This document shows, piece by piece, positions 8,204 through 16,729 of a stretch of 64,000 nt of DNA. The notes below the pieces were generated by a model. That model was not told the origin of the DNA and did not search any database. It saw only the letters and a program-made list of their open reading frames with translations. A program made the translations under genes and the position numbers. How positions within the stretch are numbered: the stretch's first letter is position 1; each line of letters opens with the position of its first letter. Source of the DNA: Erythrobacter donghaensis (GTDB lineage: Bacteria > Pseudomonadota > Alphaproteobacteria > Sphingomonadales > Sphingomonadaceae). The stretch is from positions 124,001 through 188,000 of the forward strand of contig NZ_MUYG01000007.1 of the NCBI RefSeq assembly GCF_002155425.1, read 5' to 3'.

Positions 8204-8787
8204 GCCAGCAGCAACCCTTCCTCGCGCAGCGCGCCGAGCAGGGGGAGCAGCGGCATCCCGAGCACGGTGAACTGATCACCCTCGATGGCCTCGAACAGTT
8301 GCACCCCCGGCCCCTCGATGCGGAAGGCGCCGACGGTGTGGCCGATGGCGGGCCATTCGAGCGTCAGGTAATGTTCGATAAAGTCGTCGGAGAGTTCACG
8401 CACGTGCAGCCGGGCGAGGGCGGCGTGGCTCCACAGGCACCCCTCATCGCGCACCAGCGCGGCCGCGGAGTGGAGCTCCATCACCTGCCCCGAGAAGAAC
8501 CGCAGATGCTCGCCCGCTTCCTCCCGGCTCGCGGGCTTGTCGAAGCGGCGGCCTTCGCACAGCACCAGCGAATCCGAGCCCAGCACTATCGCCCCCGGAT
8601 TGCCCTCCGCCACCGCCGCCGCCTTGGCGACCGCCAGCGCCTGGGCGATCTCGGCAGGCGCGGCGCCTTCCAGCCCGGCCTCGACCGCGCGTTCGTCGAT
8701 ATCGGCGGGGATGCTGCGATAGGCTACGCTCGCGGCATCGAGCATCGCCCGGCGCGAAGCGCTCTTGCTCGCAAGGATCAGCGTCAT
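8200..8787 (-). CDS. maf: Maf-family nucleotide pyrophosphatase
   Basis: A 195-residue Maf/YhdE-like protein that hydrolyses nucleoside triphosphates to monophosphates, probably as house-cleaning of modified nucleotides. The family signature LASKSASRRAML starts at residue 5, and the conserved SDSLV strand and the GAFRIEGPGVQLFEAIEGD loop are present. Which subfamily substrate it prefers (dTTP/UTP or m7GTP) cannot be told by eye. It overlaps the upstream regulator gene and aroE. Confidence 0.9.
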   Translation of the reverse strand: MTLILASKSASRRAMLDAASVAYRSIPADIDERAVEAGLEGAAPAEIAQALAVAKAAAVAEGNPGAIVLGSDSLVLCEGRRFDKPASREEAGEHLRFFSGQVMELHSAAALVRDEGCLWSHAALARLHVRELSDDFIEHYLTLEWPAIGHTVGAFRIEGPGVQLFEAIEGDQFTVLGMPLLPLLGALREEGLLLA

Positions 8788-9629
8788 ATCGGCTTCCCCA
8801 CCCCGCCCTCGCTCGCCGGCTTGCGGTCGCGTTCCTGCGCCAGCCGGATGATCGCCGCCGCAGTTTCCTCGATCGAGCGGCGGGTGACGTCGATCACCGG
8901 CCAGCCGTGATCGGCAAACATCCGCCGCGCGAACAGCAGCTCGGCCTTGACCCGGTCATTGTCGACATAGTCGGTGGCGGTCGCTTCGTTCAATGAGAGC
9001 AGCCGGTTGCGGCGGATCTGCACCAGCCGCTCCGGCGAGGTCGTCAGCCCCACCACCAGCGGGTGGCGCAACCCGAACAGCGCCTTGGGCGGCGGGCTTT
9101 CGACCACCAGCGGGATATTGGCGACCTTGTAGCCGCGATTGGCGAGATAGATGCTCGTCGGCGTCTTGGAGGAACGCGAGACGCCCGCGAGCAGGATGTC
9201 GGCCTCCTCCCAGTCTTCATGCGCGAGGCCATCGTCGTGGGCGATGGTGTATTGAATCGCATCGACACGCTTGAAATAGCTCTCGTCCATTATGTGCTGG
9301 CGGCCGGGGCGGCCATGCGCCTCCTGCCCGAGCTGCGCTTCCAATGCGGCGGTCACCTGATCGAGCACCGGCACCGCGGGCAGGCCCAAGTGGCGGCAAT
9401 GCTCCTCCAGCCGCTTGCGCGTCTCGGGATTCACCAGCGTGTAGAGCACGAGGCCCGGATGCGCGGCGAGATCGGGGACGATCCGGTCGAGATGCTGGAG
9501 CGAGCGCACCATCGGCCAGAAATGCCGGTTCACCGCCGGGTTGTCGAACTGCGCCAGCGCCGCCTTGGCGATCATTTCCAGCGTCTCGCCGGTCGAATCG
9601 GATACAAGGTGGAGATTGAGCTGGTTCAT
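8784..9629 (-). CDS. ppsR: pyruvate,water dikinase / PPDK regulatory protein (bifunctional kinase-phosphorylase, DUF299)
   Basis: A 281-residue member of the DUF299 family, which switches PEP synthase or pyruvate phosphate dikinase off by ADP-dependent phosphorylation and on by Pi-dependent dephosphorylation. The start MNQLNLHLVSDSTGETLEMIAKAAL is the standard N-terminus, so the ATG at 9627-9629 is chosen although the frame stays open further up. The P-loop-like GVSRSSKTPTSIYLANRG lies at about residues 150-167. This gene borders the proposed origin; the RP001/CC_0001-type gene next to hemE in Rickettsia and Caulobacter is, as I recall it, the same family. Confidence 0.9.
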   Translation of the reverse strand: MNQLNLHLVSDSTGETLEMIAKAALAQFDNPAVNRHFWPMVRSLQHLDRIVPDLAAHPGLVLYTLVNPETRKRLEEHCRHLGLPAVPVLDQVTAALEAQLGQEAHGRPGRQHIMDESYFKRVDAIQYTIAHDDGLAHEDWEEADILLAGVSRSSKTPTSIYLANRGYKVANIPLVVESPPPKALFGLRHPLVVGLTTSPERLVQIRRNRLLSLNEATATDYVDNDRVKAELLFARRMFADHGWPVIDVTRRSIEETAAAIIRLAQERDRKPASEGGVGKPI

Positions 9630-9945
9630 CACCCGGAGCGCCTGTGGACAGAACGACGCATAAACCACGGGAGGGCGGGTCGAACAAGCTGGGGAGCACT
9701 TTTCATGCCCGCTACCGGCCTTTTCCTCGGGGTATTTGCCCACACGGGAGAAGTTTTGTCGACAGGCTGTGAAGAGTGGGCATAAAGCCAGCTTGACGTC
9801 CAATCCATGCGGATTCGGTGGGGGCATGAGTCAGGTGTGACGAGTGGGGGTAACCCGGCAAGCGCCGGTAATTCCCACTATCCACAGGGCCAACAGACTC
9901 CATCAATCCTTTTATAATTTGATTTGTTTTGTTCTAAGGAACCCT
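9630..9945. other. putative chromosomal replication origin (oriC) between ppsR and hemE
   Basis: A 316-bp gap without a gene. It contains a one-mismatch DnaA box (CTATCCACA, 9878-9886), weaker boxes at 9643-9651 (reverse strand) and 9736-9744 (TTGCCCACA), and three GANTC sites of the CcrM type at 9812, 9828 and 9896, plus one just inside ppsR at 9595. From 9903 to 9945 the sequence turns markedly AT-rich, unlike the rest of the window, and could be the unwinding element. Genes diverge from this point. Known biology: the Caulobacter and Rickettsia origins lie next to hemE. The assignment is an inference from synteny plus motifs. Confidence 0.7.
9878..9886 (+). promoter_or_regulatory. DnaA-box-like 9-mer
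   Basis: CTATCCACA differs from the TTATCCACA consensus at one position. It lies about 20 bp before the AT-rich stretch and 60 bp before hemE, the right arrangement for a box adjoining an unwinding element. Confidence 0.6.
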
Positions 9946-10962
9946 ATGCCCGGTCCGCTTCTCGATACACTCAAAGGTGTCCGTCAGGACGTCGCTCCCG
10001 TCTGGCTCATGCGGCAGGCGGGGCGTTATTTGCCCGAATACAGGGAGTTGCGCGCCGAGAAGGGGGGCTTCCTCGAGCTGGTTTACGACAGCGAGGCCGC
10101 GGCCGAGATCACCGTGCAGCCGATCCGGCGCTTCGGGTTCGACGGGGCGATCCTGTTTTCCGATATCCTGATCGTGCCGCACGCGATGGGGCAGGGGCTG
10201 ACCTTTCAGGCTGGCGAAGGCCCGCATCTGTCGCCGACGCTGCTTGAGGTGGAGCTCGATAGCTTCACCCCCGCCTTCGAGCGGTTCGAGCCGGTTTACG
10301 AGACCGTGCGCCTGACCCGCCAGCAGATCGGCCCGGCGGTGACAATGCTCGGCTTTGCGGGGAGCCCCTGGACGGTCGCGACCTACATGATCGCGGGCGA
10401 AGGGTCGAAGGATCAGGGCCCAGCGCGGCTGCTCGCCTATCGCGATGCAGGCCGGATGCAGGCGATCATCGACGCGATCATCGAGGTTTCGGTGACCTAT
10501 CTGCGCGGCCAGATCGATGCGGGCGCCGAAGCGGTGCAGCTGTTCGACAGCTGGGCGGGAAGCCTTGCGCCCGACCAGTTCGAAAAATGGGTGGTGGCTC
10601 CCAATGCGGCGATCACCGCGAAGCTCAAGCAGACGCACCCCGACACCCCGGTGATCGGCTTCCCCAAGGGCGCAGGTGCGAAGCTGCCCGCCTATGCGCG
10701 TGAGACGGGTGTGGATGCGGTGGGTCTCGACGAGACGCTCGATCCCGCCTGGGCCCACGCCAGTCTGCCTGAAGGTATGCCGGTGCAGGGCAATTTCGAT
10801 CCGCTGCTGCTCGAAGCGGGCGGCCCGGCGCTGGCGGCGCGGGTGAAGACCATCATCGACGCCTTCGAGGATCGCCCCCACGTCTTCAACCTCGGCCACG
10901 GGATCGGGCAGTTCACCCCGATTTCGCATGTCGAGGAATTGCTCGCGGCGCTGAGGGGTTGA
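9946..10962 (+). CDS. hemE: uroporphyrinogen decarboxylase
   Basis: A 338-residue enzyme that removes four carboxyl groups from uroporphyrinogen III to give coproporphyrinogen III in haem and chlorophyll synthesis. Substrate-site motifs are present: VWLMRQAGRYLPEYRELR near residues 18-35, the catalytic Asp region in FDGAILFSDIL, and FAGSPWTVATYMIAG. The ATG at 9946 follows a TAAGGA ribosome-binding site. hemJ follows four bases after the stop. Its upstream region is the proposed origin, so its promoter lies within or beside it. Confidence 0.95.
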   Translation: MPGPLLDTLKGVRQDVAPVWLMRQAGRYLPEYRELRAEKGGFLELVYDSEAAAEITVQPIRRFGFDGAILFSDILIVPHAMGQGLTFQAGEGPHLSPTLLEVELDSFTPAFERFEPVYETVRLTRQQIGPAVTMLGFAGSPWTVATYMIAGEGSKDQGPARLLAYRDAGRMQAIIDAIIEVSVTYLRGQIDAGAEAVQLFDSWAGSLAPDQFEKWVVAPNAAITAKLKQTHPDTPVIGFPKGAGAKLPAYARETGVDAVGLDETLDPAWAHASLPEGMPVQGNFDPLLLEAGGPALAARVKTIIDAFEDRPHVFNLGHGIGQFTPISHVEELLAALRG

Positions 10963-10966
10963 TCTG

Positions 10967-11410
10967 ATGCAGGAAGCGCTCTCCTCGATCTACCTGTTCC
11001 TCAAGTCGGGCCATGTGATCTTCATGGTGTTCTGGCTCGCCGGGCTGTTCATGCTGCCACGCCAGTGCATCTACATGCTCGATCACGAACCGGGCTCGGC
11101 AGGGGAGGCCAAGTGGGCGACCCGGATGGGCAAGCTGCGCAAGATCATCCTCACCCCCGCGCTGATCATCGTCTGGGTGCTGGGGTTGACGATGGCCTAC
11201 AGCGGCGGCTGGTTCACCTCCGGCTGGCTCCACGCCAAGCTGACGCTGGTGCTGGTGCTGACCGGCTATCACGGCTGGCTGGTCGCCCAGACCAAGAAAA
11301 TGGCCCGCGGGGAGCGTCCGCTGACCGAAGGCACGCTGCGGATGATCGGCGAGGTGCCCGGCCTGCTGCTGATCGTGATCGTGCTGCTGGTCTATCTCAA
11401 GCCCTTCTGA
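10967..11410 (+). CDS. hemJ: protoporphyrinogen IX oxidase HemJ
   Basis: A 147-residue inner-membrane protein with four hydrophobic segments. The first contains the conserved His in LKSGHVIFMVFWLAGLFMLPR; the WATRMGKLRKIILTPALI segment and the LHAKLTLVLVLTGYHGW helix match HemJ, the oxidase used by bacteria lacking HemG/HemY. It converts protoporphyrinogen IX to protoporphyrin IX. Position between hemE and rho is typical for the class. Confidence 0.92.
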   Translation: MQEALSSIYLFLKSGHVIFMVFWLAGLFMLPRQCIYMLDHEPGSAGEAKWATRMGKLRKIILTPALIIVWVLGLTMAYSGGWFTSGWLHAKLTLVLVLTGYHGWLVAQTKKMARGERPLTEGTLRMIGEVPGLLLIVIVLLVYLKPF

Positions 11411-11551
11411 CGCGCGCAGGGCTCTGCAATCACCGATTGACCTCGCCCCTCAGCGCTCCTATTTCCCATCCACCTATCCGGTAGCGGAGCGGCGAGACGC
11501 CCTCCGACAGGTCTGCTTTCTCCAAGCCCAGCCCCTCGTCCAACCGGGGCA

Positions 11552-11568
11552 CCTCTTTTCCAAAGAGG
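11552..11568 (+). other. perfect 7-bp hairpin in the rho leader
   Basis: CCTCTTT, loop TCC, AAAGAGG. It lies 45 bp before the rho ATG in a 203-bp leader that otherwise holds no gene. Rho genes are often autoregulated in their leader; whether this hairpin takes part is a guess. Confidence 0.4.
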
Positions 11569-11613
11569 CACTGACCATCCGGCCACTCATCTGACTTTCG
11601 GAAACGACACACA

Positions 11614-12879
11614 ATGCATCTCAAGGACCTCAAGCGAAAGACCCCGGCCGAATTGGTCGCGATGGCGGAAGAACTCGGCGTCGAGGGCGCCTCGACCATG
11701 CGGCGGCAGGATCTGCTGTTCAGCATCCTGCGCGAACTGGCCGAGGACGAGGAATACGAAGAAAAGATCATGGGAATCGGCACCATCGAGGTGCTGCAGG
11801 ACGGCTTCGGCTTCCTGCGCAGCCCCGAGGCGAATTACCTCGCCGGGCCCGATGACATCTACGTCTCGCCCAATCAGGTCCGCCGCTGGGGCCTGCGCAC
11901 CGGCGACACGGTCGAAGGCGAGATCCGCGCCCCCCGCGAAGGTGAGCGCTATTTCGCGCTGACCACGCTCGCCAAGGTCAATTTCGACGATCCCGACGCG
12001 GTGCGCCTGCGCACCAATTTCGACAACCTCACCCCGCTCTATCCCGATCAGAAGCTGAGCCTCGACACGCTCGACCCGACGGTGAAGGACAAGAGCGCGC
12101 GGGTGATCGACATCATCGCCCCGCAGGGCAAGGGCCAGCGCGCGCTGATCGTCGCTCCGCCGCGCACGGGTAAGACCGTGCTGCTGCAGAACATCGCCAA
12201 GGCGATCACCGACAATCACCCTGAGGTGTTCCTGATCGTCCTGCTGGTCGACGAACGCCCCGAGGAAGTCACCGACATGCAGCGTTCGGTGAAGGGTGAG
12301 GTCATCTCCTCAACCTTCGACGAGCCTGCCAACCGCCACGTGCAAGTTGCTGAAATGGTGATCGAAAAAGCCAAGCGCCTGGTCGAGCACAAGCATGACG
12401 TGGTGATCCTGCTCGATTCGATCACGCGTCTCGGCCGCGCCTACAACACAGTCGTGCCGAGCTCGGGCAAGGTGCTGACCGGCGGTGTCGATGCCAACGC
12501 GCTCCAGCGCCCCAAGCGCTTCTTCGGCGCGGCGCGTAACATCGAAGAGGGCGGCTCGCTCTCGATCATCGCCACCGCACTGATCGACACCGGTAGCCGT
12601 ATGGACGAAGTGATCTTCGAAGAGTTCAAGGGTACCGGCAACAGCGAAATCGTGCTCGATCGCAAGGTTTCGGACAAGCGCATCTTCCCCGCGCTCGATG
12701 TCGGCAAGTCCGGCACCCGCAAGGAAGAGCTGCTGGTCCAGAAGGACAACCTCAGCAAGATGTGGGTCCTGCGCCGCATCCTGATGCAGATGGGCACCGT
12801 AGATGCGATGGAATTCCTGCTCGACAAGATGAAGGATTCCAAGACCAACGAAGACTTCTTCGCCACTATGAATCAATAG
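11614..12879 (+). CDS. rho: transcription termination factor Rho
   Basis: A 421-residue hexameric RNA helicase. Order: Rho N-terminal helical domain (residues 1-45, [22 protein letters not shown]), cold-shock-like RNA-binding domain (about 50-120, [23 protein letters not shown]), and the RecA-type ATPase with Walker A APPRTGKT and Walker [12 protein letters not shown]. The [21 protein letters not shown]-loop region and the C-terminal helices are normal. No Asn-rich or other insertion is present. An upstream hairpin-bearing leader may serve autoregulation. Confidence 0.97.
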   Translation: MHLKDLKRKTPAELVAMAEELGVEGASTMRRQDLLFSILRELAEDEEYEEKIMGIGTIEVLQDGFGFLRSPEANYLAGPDDIYVSPNQVRRWGLRTGDTVEGEIRAPREGERYFALTTLAKVNFDDPDAVRLRTNFDNLTPLYPDQKLSLDTLDPTVKDKSARVIDIIAPQGKGQRALIVAPPRTGKTVLLQNIAKAITDNHPEVFLIVLLVDERPEEVTDMQRSVKGEVISSTFDEPANRHVQVAEMVIEKAKRLVEHKHDVVILLDSITRLGRAYNTVVPSSGKVLTGGVDANALQRPKRFFGAARNIEEGGSLSIIATALIDTGSRMDEVIFEEFKGTGNSEIVLDRKVSDKRIFPALDVGKSGTRKEELLVQKDNLSKMWVLRRILMQMGTVDAMEFLLDKMKDSKTNEDFFATMNQ

Positions 12880-12891
12880 GATACACTGTTC

Positions 12892-12917
12892 GCGCGGGCC
12901 ACGGGGTTGGCCCGCGC
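12892..12917. other. 9-bp GC hairpin after rho
   Basis: GCGCGGGCC, eight-base loop, GGCCCGCGC, 13 bp after the rho stop. There is no U-tract, so it is not a classical terminator, but it could slow decay from the 3' end or form a pause before the BLUF gene. Confidence 0.5.
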
Positions 12918-12943
12918 CGGACAGGCCGGAGGGACGGGATTAC

Positions 12944-13336
12944 GTGCTTAGCCAGTATCTATACATCAGCACCGCGCCGACCCTGCCGCGCGAGGACGTT
13001 GACGCGATCCTCGCCACCAGCGCGCGCAACAATCCGGCACGCGGGATCACCGGCCTGCTGCTGTTCAACGGCCGCAACTTCCTCCAGCTGCTCGAGGGCG
13101 ACGAGGGCGAAGTCTCGGAACTGATGCAGACCATCTCGGCCGACCCGCGGCACTCGGGCGTCTCGGTGATCGACCGTCGCAGCATCACCGCGCGCGCCTG
13201 CCCGACCTGGGCGATGAAGCGCGTGATGATCGCCGAAAGCATCGAAACCCGCCGCGACATGCTCGAGCGCGACCTGCCCGAGGGGCTCGACCCCGAGGTC
13301 CGCAAGATGATCGTCAACTTCGCGGTGTTGAACTGA
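12944..13336 (+). CDS. BLUF-domain blue-light sensor 1
   Basis: A 130-residue stand-alone BLUF protein that would bind FAD and change its hydrogen bonds in blue light. Key residues by family alignment: Tyr7 (QYLYIS), Asn30 (ARNNPARGITGLLL), Gln48 (FLQLLEG), and Trp89/Met91 (CPTWAM). All photocycle residues are kept, so it is likely functional. Start is a GTG with CCGGAGGG about ten bases upstream; no ATG fits. A short C-terminal helix follows the core and no output domain is present, so it should signal by contact with a partner protein. A second BLUF gene follows 91 bp on. Confidence 0.93.
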   Translation: MLSQYLYISTAPTLPREDVDAILATSARNNPARGITGLLLFNGRNFLQLLEGDEGEVSELMQTISADPRHSGVSVIDRRSITARACPTWAMKRVMIAESIETRRDMLERDLPEGLDPEVRKMIVNFAVLN

Positions 13337-13427
13337 CACCACGGGAAAATCCCTAGGCCCCCGAGAGGCTCTGTCAGGCATCGCGGGCCTATGCTTCCGC
13401 GTTGTCACAGGACCGAGGGGACCCACG

Positions 13428-13886
13428 GTGCGCAGAATCATCTATCGCAGCACAGCCACGCCGGAGCTCGACCGGGCCGAGCTGTTCCGGCTGCTCTACC
13501 ACGCCCGGGCGAGCAACGAGGCGCGCGGGCTTACCGGCGTGCTGATGTGCGCCGGGAACGAGCTGTTGCAGGTGCTCGAAGGCCCGACCTGGAAACTGGT
13601 CGCCACTTTCGAAGCGATCCGCCGCGATCCGCGCCATTGCGACGTGGCGGTGCTCGACGAACGCTCGATTGACGCGGCGACCTTCGCCGGCTGGCCGATG
13701 CGCTATTTCGACGACCACGACATCTGCAAGGCAGTGCAACAGATGACCGAAAAGGCGGGTGGCATCCTGCCGCCGACGATCGGCTGCGCGGTCAGTGATT
13801 TCTTCGTCGAAGCCTTCGTCGATGCCGAGGCAATCAGCCCTGCGCCGCCTGAAGCTGCGCTGCCATCATCTCCCAGACCTTGTTGA
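13428..13886 (+). CDS. BLUF-domain blue-light sensor 2
   Basis: A 152-residue BLUF protein with Tyr6, Asn30, Gln48, Trp89 and Met91 at positions matching its neighbour, so FAD binding and photocycling are expected. It starts at GTG; the GAGGGGACCC stretch upstream is the probable binding site. The C-terminal half (GILPPTIGCAVSDFFVEAFVDAE) differs strongly from the first copy, which argues for an old duplication or separate acquisition with different partners. Its last 53 bases overlap tail to tail with the NTF2-like gene. Confidence 0.92.
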   Translation: MRRIIYRSTATPELDRAELFRLLYHARASNEARGLTGVLMCAGNELLQVLEGPTWKLVATFEAIRRDPRHCDVAVLDERSIDAATFAGWPMRYFDDHDICKAVQQMTEKAGGILPPTIGCAVSDFFVEAFVDAEAISPAPPEAALPSSPRPC

Positions 13887-14229
13887 TCGCCTTCAGTGGT
13901 CGCACCATCACCTTGAAATTAATAATCTTTCCTGCCTCATTGAAACGGATGATATCGACCCCGTTGACGGTGATCCCGTCCATCTCTGTGACGAATTCGA
14001 GCATCATCTCGTCCCCGTCCACCAACTCGCGGACATAGCGGAAGCTCTCATTGCCAAGCGTGTGGCTGGCGGCGACGAGATAGGCCATCACGATCGGCTT
14101 GCCCACCTGAGGCGTATGCACCACCGGCGAGTGAAACACCGCATCATCGGCCAGCAGATCGGCGAGGAGGGCAGGATCGCTCCCGCCCTCCATATAGGCG
14201 TGCCAGCGGGCGAGATGCGCGCGGCTCAC
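13834..14229 (-). CDS. nuclear transport factor 2-like (SnoaL-type) protein
   Basis: A 131-residue cone-shaped NTF2-like fold protein with the opening helix HLARWHAYMEGGSDPALLADLLADDAVFHSPVV and the strands NESFRYVRELVDGDEMMLEF. The family includes ketosteroid isomerase-like enzymes and many non-enzymes. It overlaps the dienelactone hydrolase gene by four bases and so is coupled to it, which hints at a shared small-molecule pathway. Substrate unknown. Confidence 0.83.
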   Translation of the reverse strand: MSRAHLARWHAYMEGGSDPALLADLLADDAVFHSPVVHTPQVGKPIVMAYLVAASHTLGNESFRYVRELVDGDEMMLEFVTEMDGITVNGVDIIRFNEAGKIINFKVMVRPLKAINKVWEMMAAQLQAAQG

Positions 14230-14924
14230 CCAAGGTGCTCTACAAAGAACGCGGCTGTCCGCCCGTCGGCAAGGTTCGCGGCGGCCTCGTCGCGGCGCTT
14301 GCCGTGTTCGGTGGCGAAGCCGTGGTCGAGCCCTTCGTAATCGTGCAGCGTCACCTTGGGGTGATCGTCCAGCCCTTCGTGCATTGCGGCCTGTGTTTCA
14401 CGTGAAACAAATCCGTCCGCGGTGGGGATGTGCAGCATCAGCGGGTGCGCGATCGCGTGCTTTTCGCCCAGCAACCCGTCGATCCCGACCCCGTAATAGC
14501 CGACGCTCGCATCGATATCGGTGCGCGCCGCGGTCATGTAGGCGAGCCGCCCGCCGAGGCAGTATCCGACGCAGCCGACCTTCGCGACGCCCATTGTGCG
14601 GCGGATGTGGTGGATCGTCGCCTCGATATCGCGGATGCCCGCGTCCTGATTGAACTTGCCCATCAGGTCGAGCGCGGTCTGGAACTCGCTCTCGACATCG
14701 GGATCGAGGCTGACTTCAGGCTGCAAGCGCCAGAACAGGTCGGGCGCGACCGCGAGATAGCCTTCGGCGGCGAATTTGTCGCACTTCTGGCGGATGCCGG
14801 GGTTCACCCCGAAAATCTCCTGAATGACGATGATCGCGGCCTTGGGCGTGCCCTCGGGCTGGGCGACATAGGCGCCAAACTGCGCGTCGCCTTCCAGCGT
14901 GGGAATCGCGGTGTTGAGGCTCAT
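14226..14924 (-). CDS. dienelactone hydrolase family protein
   Basis: A 232-residue alpha/beta-hydrolase. The Cys nucleophile is Cys122 in GCVGYCLGG, the acid is in the TADGFV segment (about residue 169), and the His is His201 in GLDHGFATE. Family members hydrolyse dienelactones or other small esters; the true substrate is open. A perfect parS palindrome (14394-14409) lies inside the gene and encodes FVSRET right after the catalytic-Asp strand, so the chromosome-segregation signal sits next to a catalytic residue without losing the frame. Confidence 0.9.
   Translation of the reverse strand: MSLNTAIPTLEGDAQFGAYVAQPEGTPKAAIIVIQEIFGVNPGIRQKCDKFAAEGYLAVAPDLFWRLQPEVSLDPDVESEFQTALDLMGKFNQDAGIRDIEATIHHIRRTMGVAKVGCVGYCLGGRLAYMTAARTDIDASVGYYGVGIDGLLGEKHAIAHPLMLHIPTADGFVSRETQAAMHEGLDDHPKVTLHDYEGLDHGFATEHGKRRDEAAANLADGRTAAFFVEHLG
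14394..14409. other. parS site 1 (perfect)
   Basis: TGTTTCACGTGAAACA, the 16-bp ParB-binding palindrome, inside the dienelactone hydrolase gene. It is the outermost site of the cluster on the origin side. Confidence 0.92.
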
Positions 14925-15025
14925 GGGGTCTCTCCTGAAGCTTGGGGGGGTGGGGGCGTGCGTGTGGTCTATCGCTTGCCTTGCCCGCCTGCCAAGCGCA
15001 AATGAACAGGGGAGGAGAACCGCTG

Positions 15026-15286
15026 ATGAAGATCACCATCGAAGTCGATTGCACCCCGGAAGAAGCGCGCAGCTTCCTCGGCCTGCCGGATGTGAGCGCC
15101 GCCAACTCGGTCTATGTCGAGAACATCACCAAGGCGATGAAGGGGGTCTCCAACCCCGCGCAGATGGCCGAATATGCCCAGGCACTGGCGCCGATGGGGC
15201 AGGTGGGCCTGAAGCTGTTCCAGAGCTTTGTCGAAGGCGGGATGAAGGCGGCTTCGGGCGGCGGGACGAAGAAAGCGTCCGACTGA
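15026..15286 (+). CDS. DUF6489-type small protein
   Basis: An 86-residue protein opening MKITIEVDCTPEEARSFLGLPDV and ending in a Gly/Lys-rich tail, the pattern recalled for DUF6489, unknown function. The start is the ATG at 15026 because a clear GGGGAGGAG ribosome-binding site stands 9 bases before it; the longer open frame has no conserved sequence. mnmE begins four bases after its stop, so they share a transcript. Confidence 0.75.
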   Translation: MKITIEVDCTPEEARSFLGLPDVSAANSVYVENITKAMKGVSNPAQMAEYAQALAPMGQVGLKLFQSFVEGGMKAASGGGTKKASD

Positions 15287-15290
15287 CCAC

Positions 15291-16574
15291 ATGAGCACGG
15301 GTGCGACCATCTTCGCGCTGTCGAGCGGCGCGCCGCCCGCGGGCGTGGGCGTGATCCGCGTGTCGGGCACACAGGCACGCGCGGCGCTGGAGGCGCTGGC
15401 GGGCCGGGTGCCCGCGCCGCGCCGTGCCTCGCTTTCGCAGTTGCGGGGGGCGGATGGCGCGCTGCTCGACGAAGCGCTGGTGCTGTGGTTCCCGGGGCCG
15501 AACACCGCCACGGGTGAGGATCTCGCCGAGTTTCACTGCCACGGTGGGCGGGCGGTGATCGCGGCGGTGGAGGGAGCGCTCGCAGCCTTGCCCGACACAC
15601 GCCGCGCCGAGCCGGGCGAGTTCACCCGCCGCGCCTTTGCCAATGGCCGCATCGACCTCGCCGAGGCCGAAGGGTTGGGCGATCTGCTCGCCGCCGAGAC
15701 CGACTTGCAGCGCGCAGCGGCGCTTGCCAATCTCGGCGGAGCGCTGTCGCGGCAGGTCGAGGGCTGGCGCGAGCGGGTGCTGGGTCTCTCGGCCGAGGTC
15801 GAGGGCGTGCTCGATTTCTCTGACGAGGAGGATAGTGCCGATCTCCCCGAATGTTTCACGTGGAACATTGCCGCGTTGGCTGCGGAGTTGCGCGACTGGC
15901 TCGCCCGTCCCCGGTCAGAGCGGCTGGGCGAGGGCTTCCGGGTGGTGCTCGCCGGGCCGCCCAATGCGGGAAAATCGACCTTGTTCAATGCTTTGGTCGA
16001 AAGCGAGGCGGCGATCACCTCGCCCATTGCAGGCACAACGCGCGATGTGATTGAGCGCTCGGTGGCGATTGCGGGTGTGCCTTTCACCTTCGTCGACACC
16101 GCCGGCCTGCGCGCGGCGAGCGAGGACGCGATCGAAGCCATCGGCATCGCCCGCGCCGAGGCCGAGCTGGCGCGCGCCGATCTGGTGTTGTGGCTAGGGC
16201 CCGAAGGTGCGGGCCCGGAGGGTGCCTGGGAGATTGCGGCGCAGGCGGATTTGCCGGGGTTTACGCCCAAGGCGGCGGCGCACTTCACCCTCTCGGCCTC
16301 GACGGGCGAGGGTGTGGCCTCGCTCAAAGCCGGTCTGGTGGAAGCCGCCCGTGAGACTCTGCCCAAACCCGGCGAGGCGGCGCTCAATGCCCGCCAGCAC
16401 GCCCGGTTGTCGGAAGCCGCTGAAGCGCTGGCGGCAGCGCAAGAACTATCCGATCCACTACTGGTCGCCGAGGAACTGCGCCGCGCGCGTCTCGCTTTCG
16501 ACCGGCTGATCGGGCGCGCGACCACCGAGGACATGCTCGACACGCTGTTCGGGCGCTTCTGCATCGGGAAGTGA
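15291..16574 (+). CDS. mnmE: tRNA uridine-5-carboxymethylaminomethyl modification GTPase MnmE
   Basis: A 427-residue GTPase that with MnmG makes the 5-aminomethyl-type modification at wobble U34 of certain tRNAs. Order: N-terminal tetrahydrofolate-binding domain (about 1-115), helical domain interrupted by the G domain with P-loop GPPNAGKST (about residue 225), G2 TTRD, G3 DTAGLR, and the C-terminal Cys in the FCIGK ending. The protein is shorter than most MnmE, mostly in the G domain. A one-mismatch parS palindrome lies inside (15852-15867) and encodes ECFTWNI in the helical domain. Confidence 0.95.
   Translation: MSTGATIFALSSGAPPAGVGVIRVSGTQARAALEALAGRVPAPRRASLSQLRGADGALLDEALVLWFPGPNTATGEDLAEFHCHGGRAVIAAVEGALAALPDTRRAEPGEFTRRAFANGRIDLAEAEGLGDLLAAETDLQRAAALANLGGALSRQVEGWRERVLGLSAEVEGVLDFSDEEDSADLPECFTWNIAALAAELRDWLARPRSERLGEGFRVVLAGPPNAGKSTLFNALVESEAAITSPIAGTTRDVIERSVAIAGVPFTFVDTAGLRAASEDAIEAIGIARAEAELARADLVLWLGPEGAGPEGAWEIAAQADLPGFTPKAAAHFTLSASTGEGVASLKAGLVEAARETLPKPGEAALNARQHARLSEAAEALAAAQELSDPLLVAEELRRARLAFDRLIGRATTEDMLDTLFGRFCIGK
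15852..15867. other. parS site 2 (one mismatch)
   Basis: TGTTTCACGTGGAACA, inside mnmE; differs from the perfect palindrome at one position and reads as CFTWN in the MnmE frame. Confidence 0.8.
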
Positions 16575-16586
16575 TCCCGCGCAAAA

Positions 16587-16602
16587 TGTTTCACGTGGAA
16601 GC
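16587..16602. other. degenerate parS-like half site
   Basis: TGTTTCACGTGGAAGC keeps the left half and core but has three changes on the right. It lies in the 155-bp mnmE-mnmG spacer, 62 bp from a perfect site. Confidence 0.5.
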
Positions 16603-16648
16603 GAAGCTGTGCCGCAGGCACAAACATTGGCCGCCGGATCGTTCAAAA

Positions 16649-16664
16649 TGTTTCACGTGAAACA
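16649..16664. other. parS site 3 (perfect, intergenic)
   Basis: TGTTTCACGTGAAACA in the mnmE-mnmG spacer, the only perfect copy outside a gene. It lies 66 bp before the mnmG ATG. Confidence 0.93.
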
Positions 16665-16729
16665 TTGGCCCCGTGCGACGCCCTTAAATCCGCTTTGACG
16701 ATCCCCGCGCCAGAGCCTATCTGCGCGCC

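Noticed and set aside
9643..9651. A second strong DnaA box
   Set aside because: TGTGGACAG has two mismatches to the consensus; counted as weak only.
13834..13886. Frame error at the end of the second BLUF gene
   Set aside because: The tail-to-tail overlap with the NTF2-like gene is 53 bases, but both proteins have sensible C-termini.
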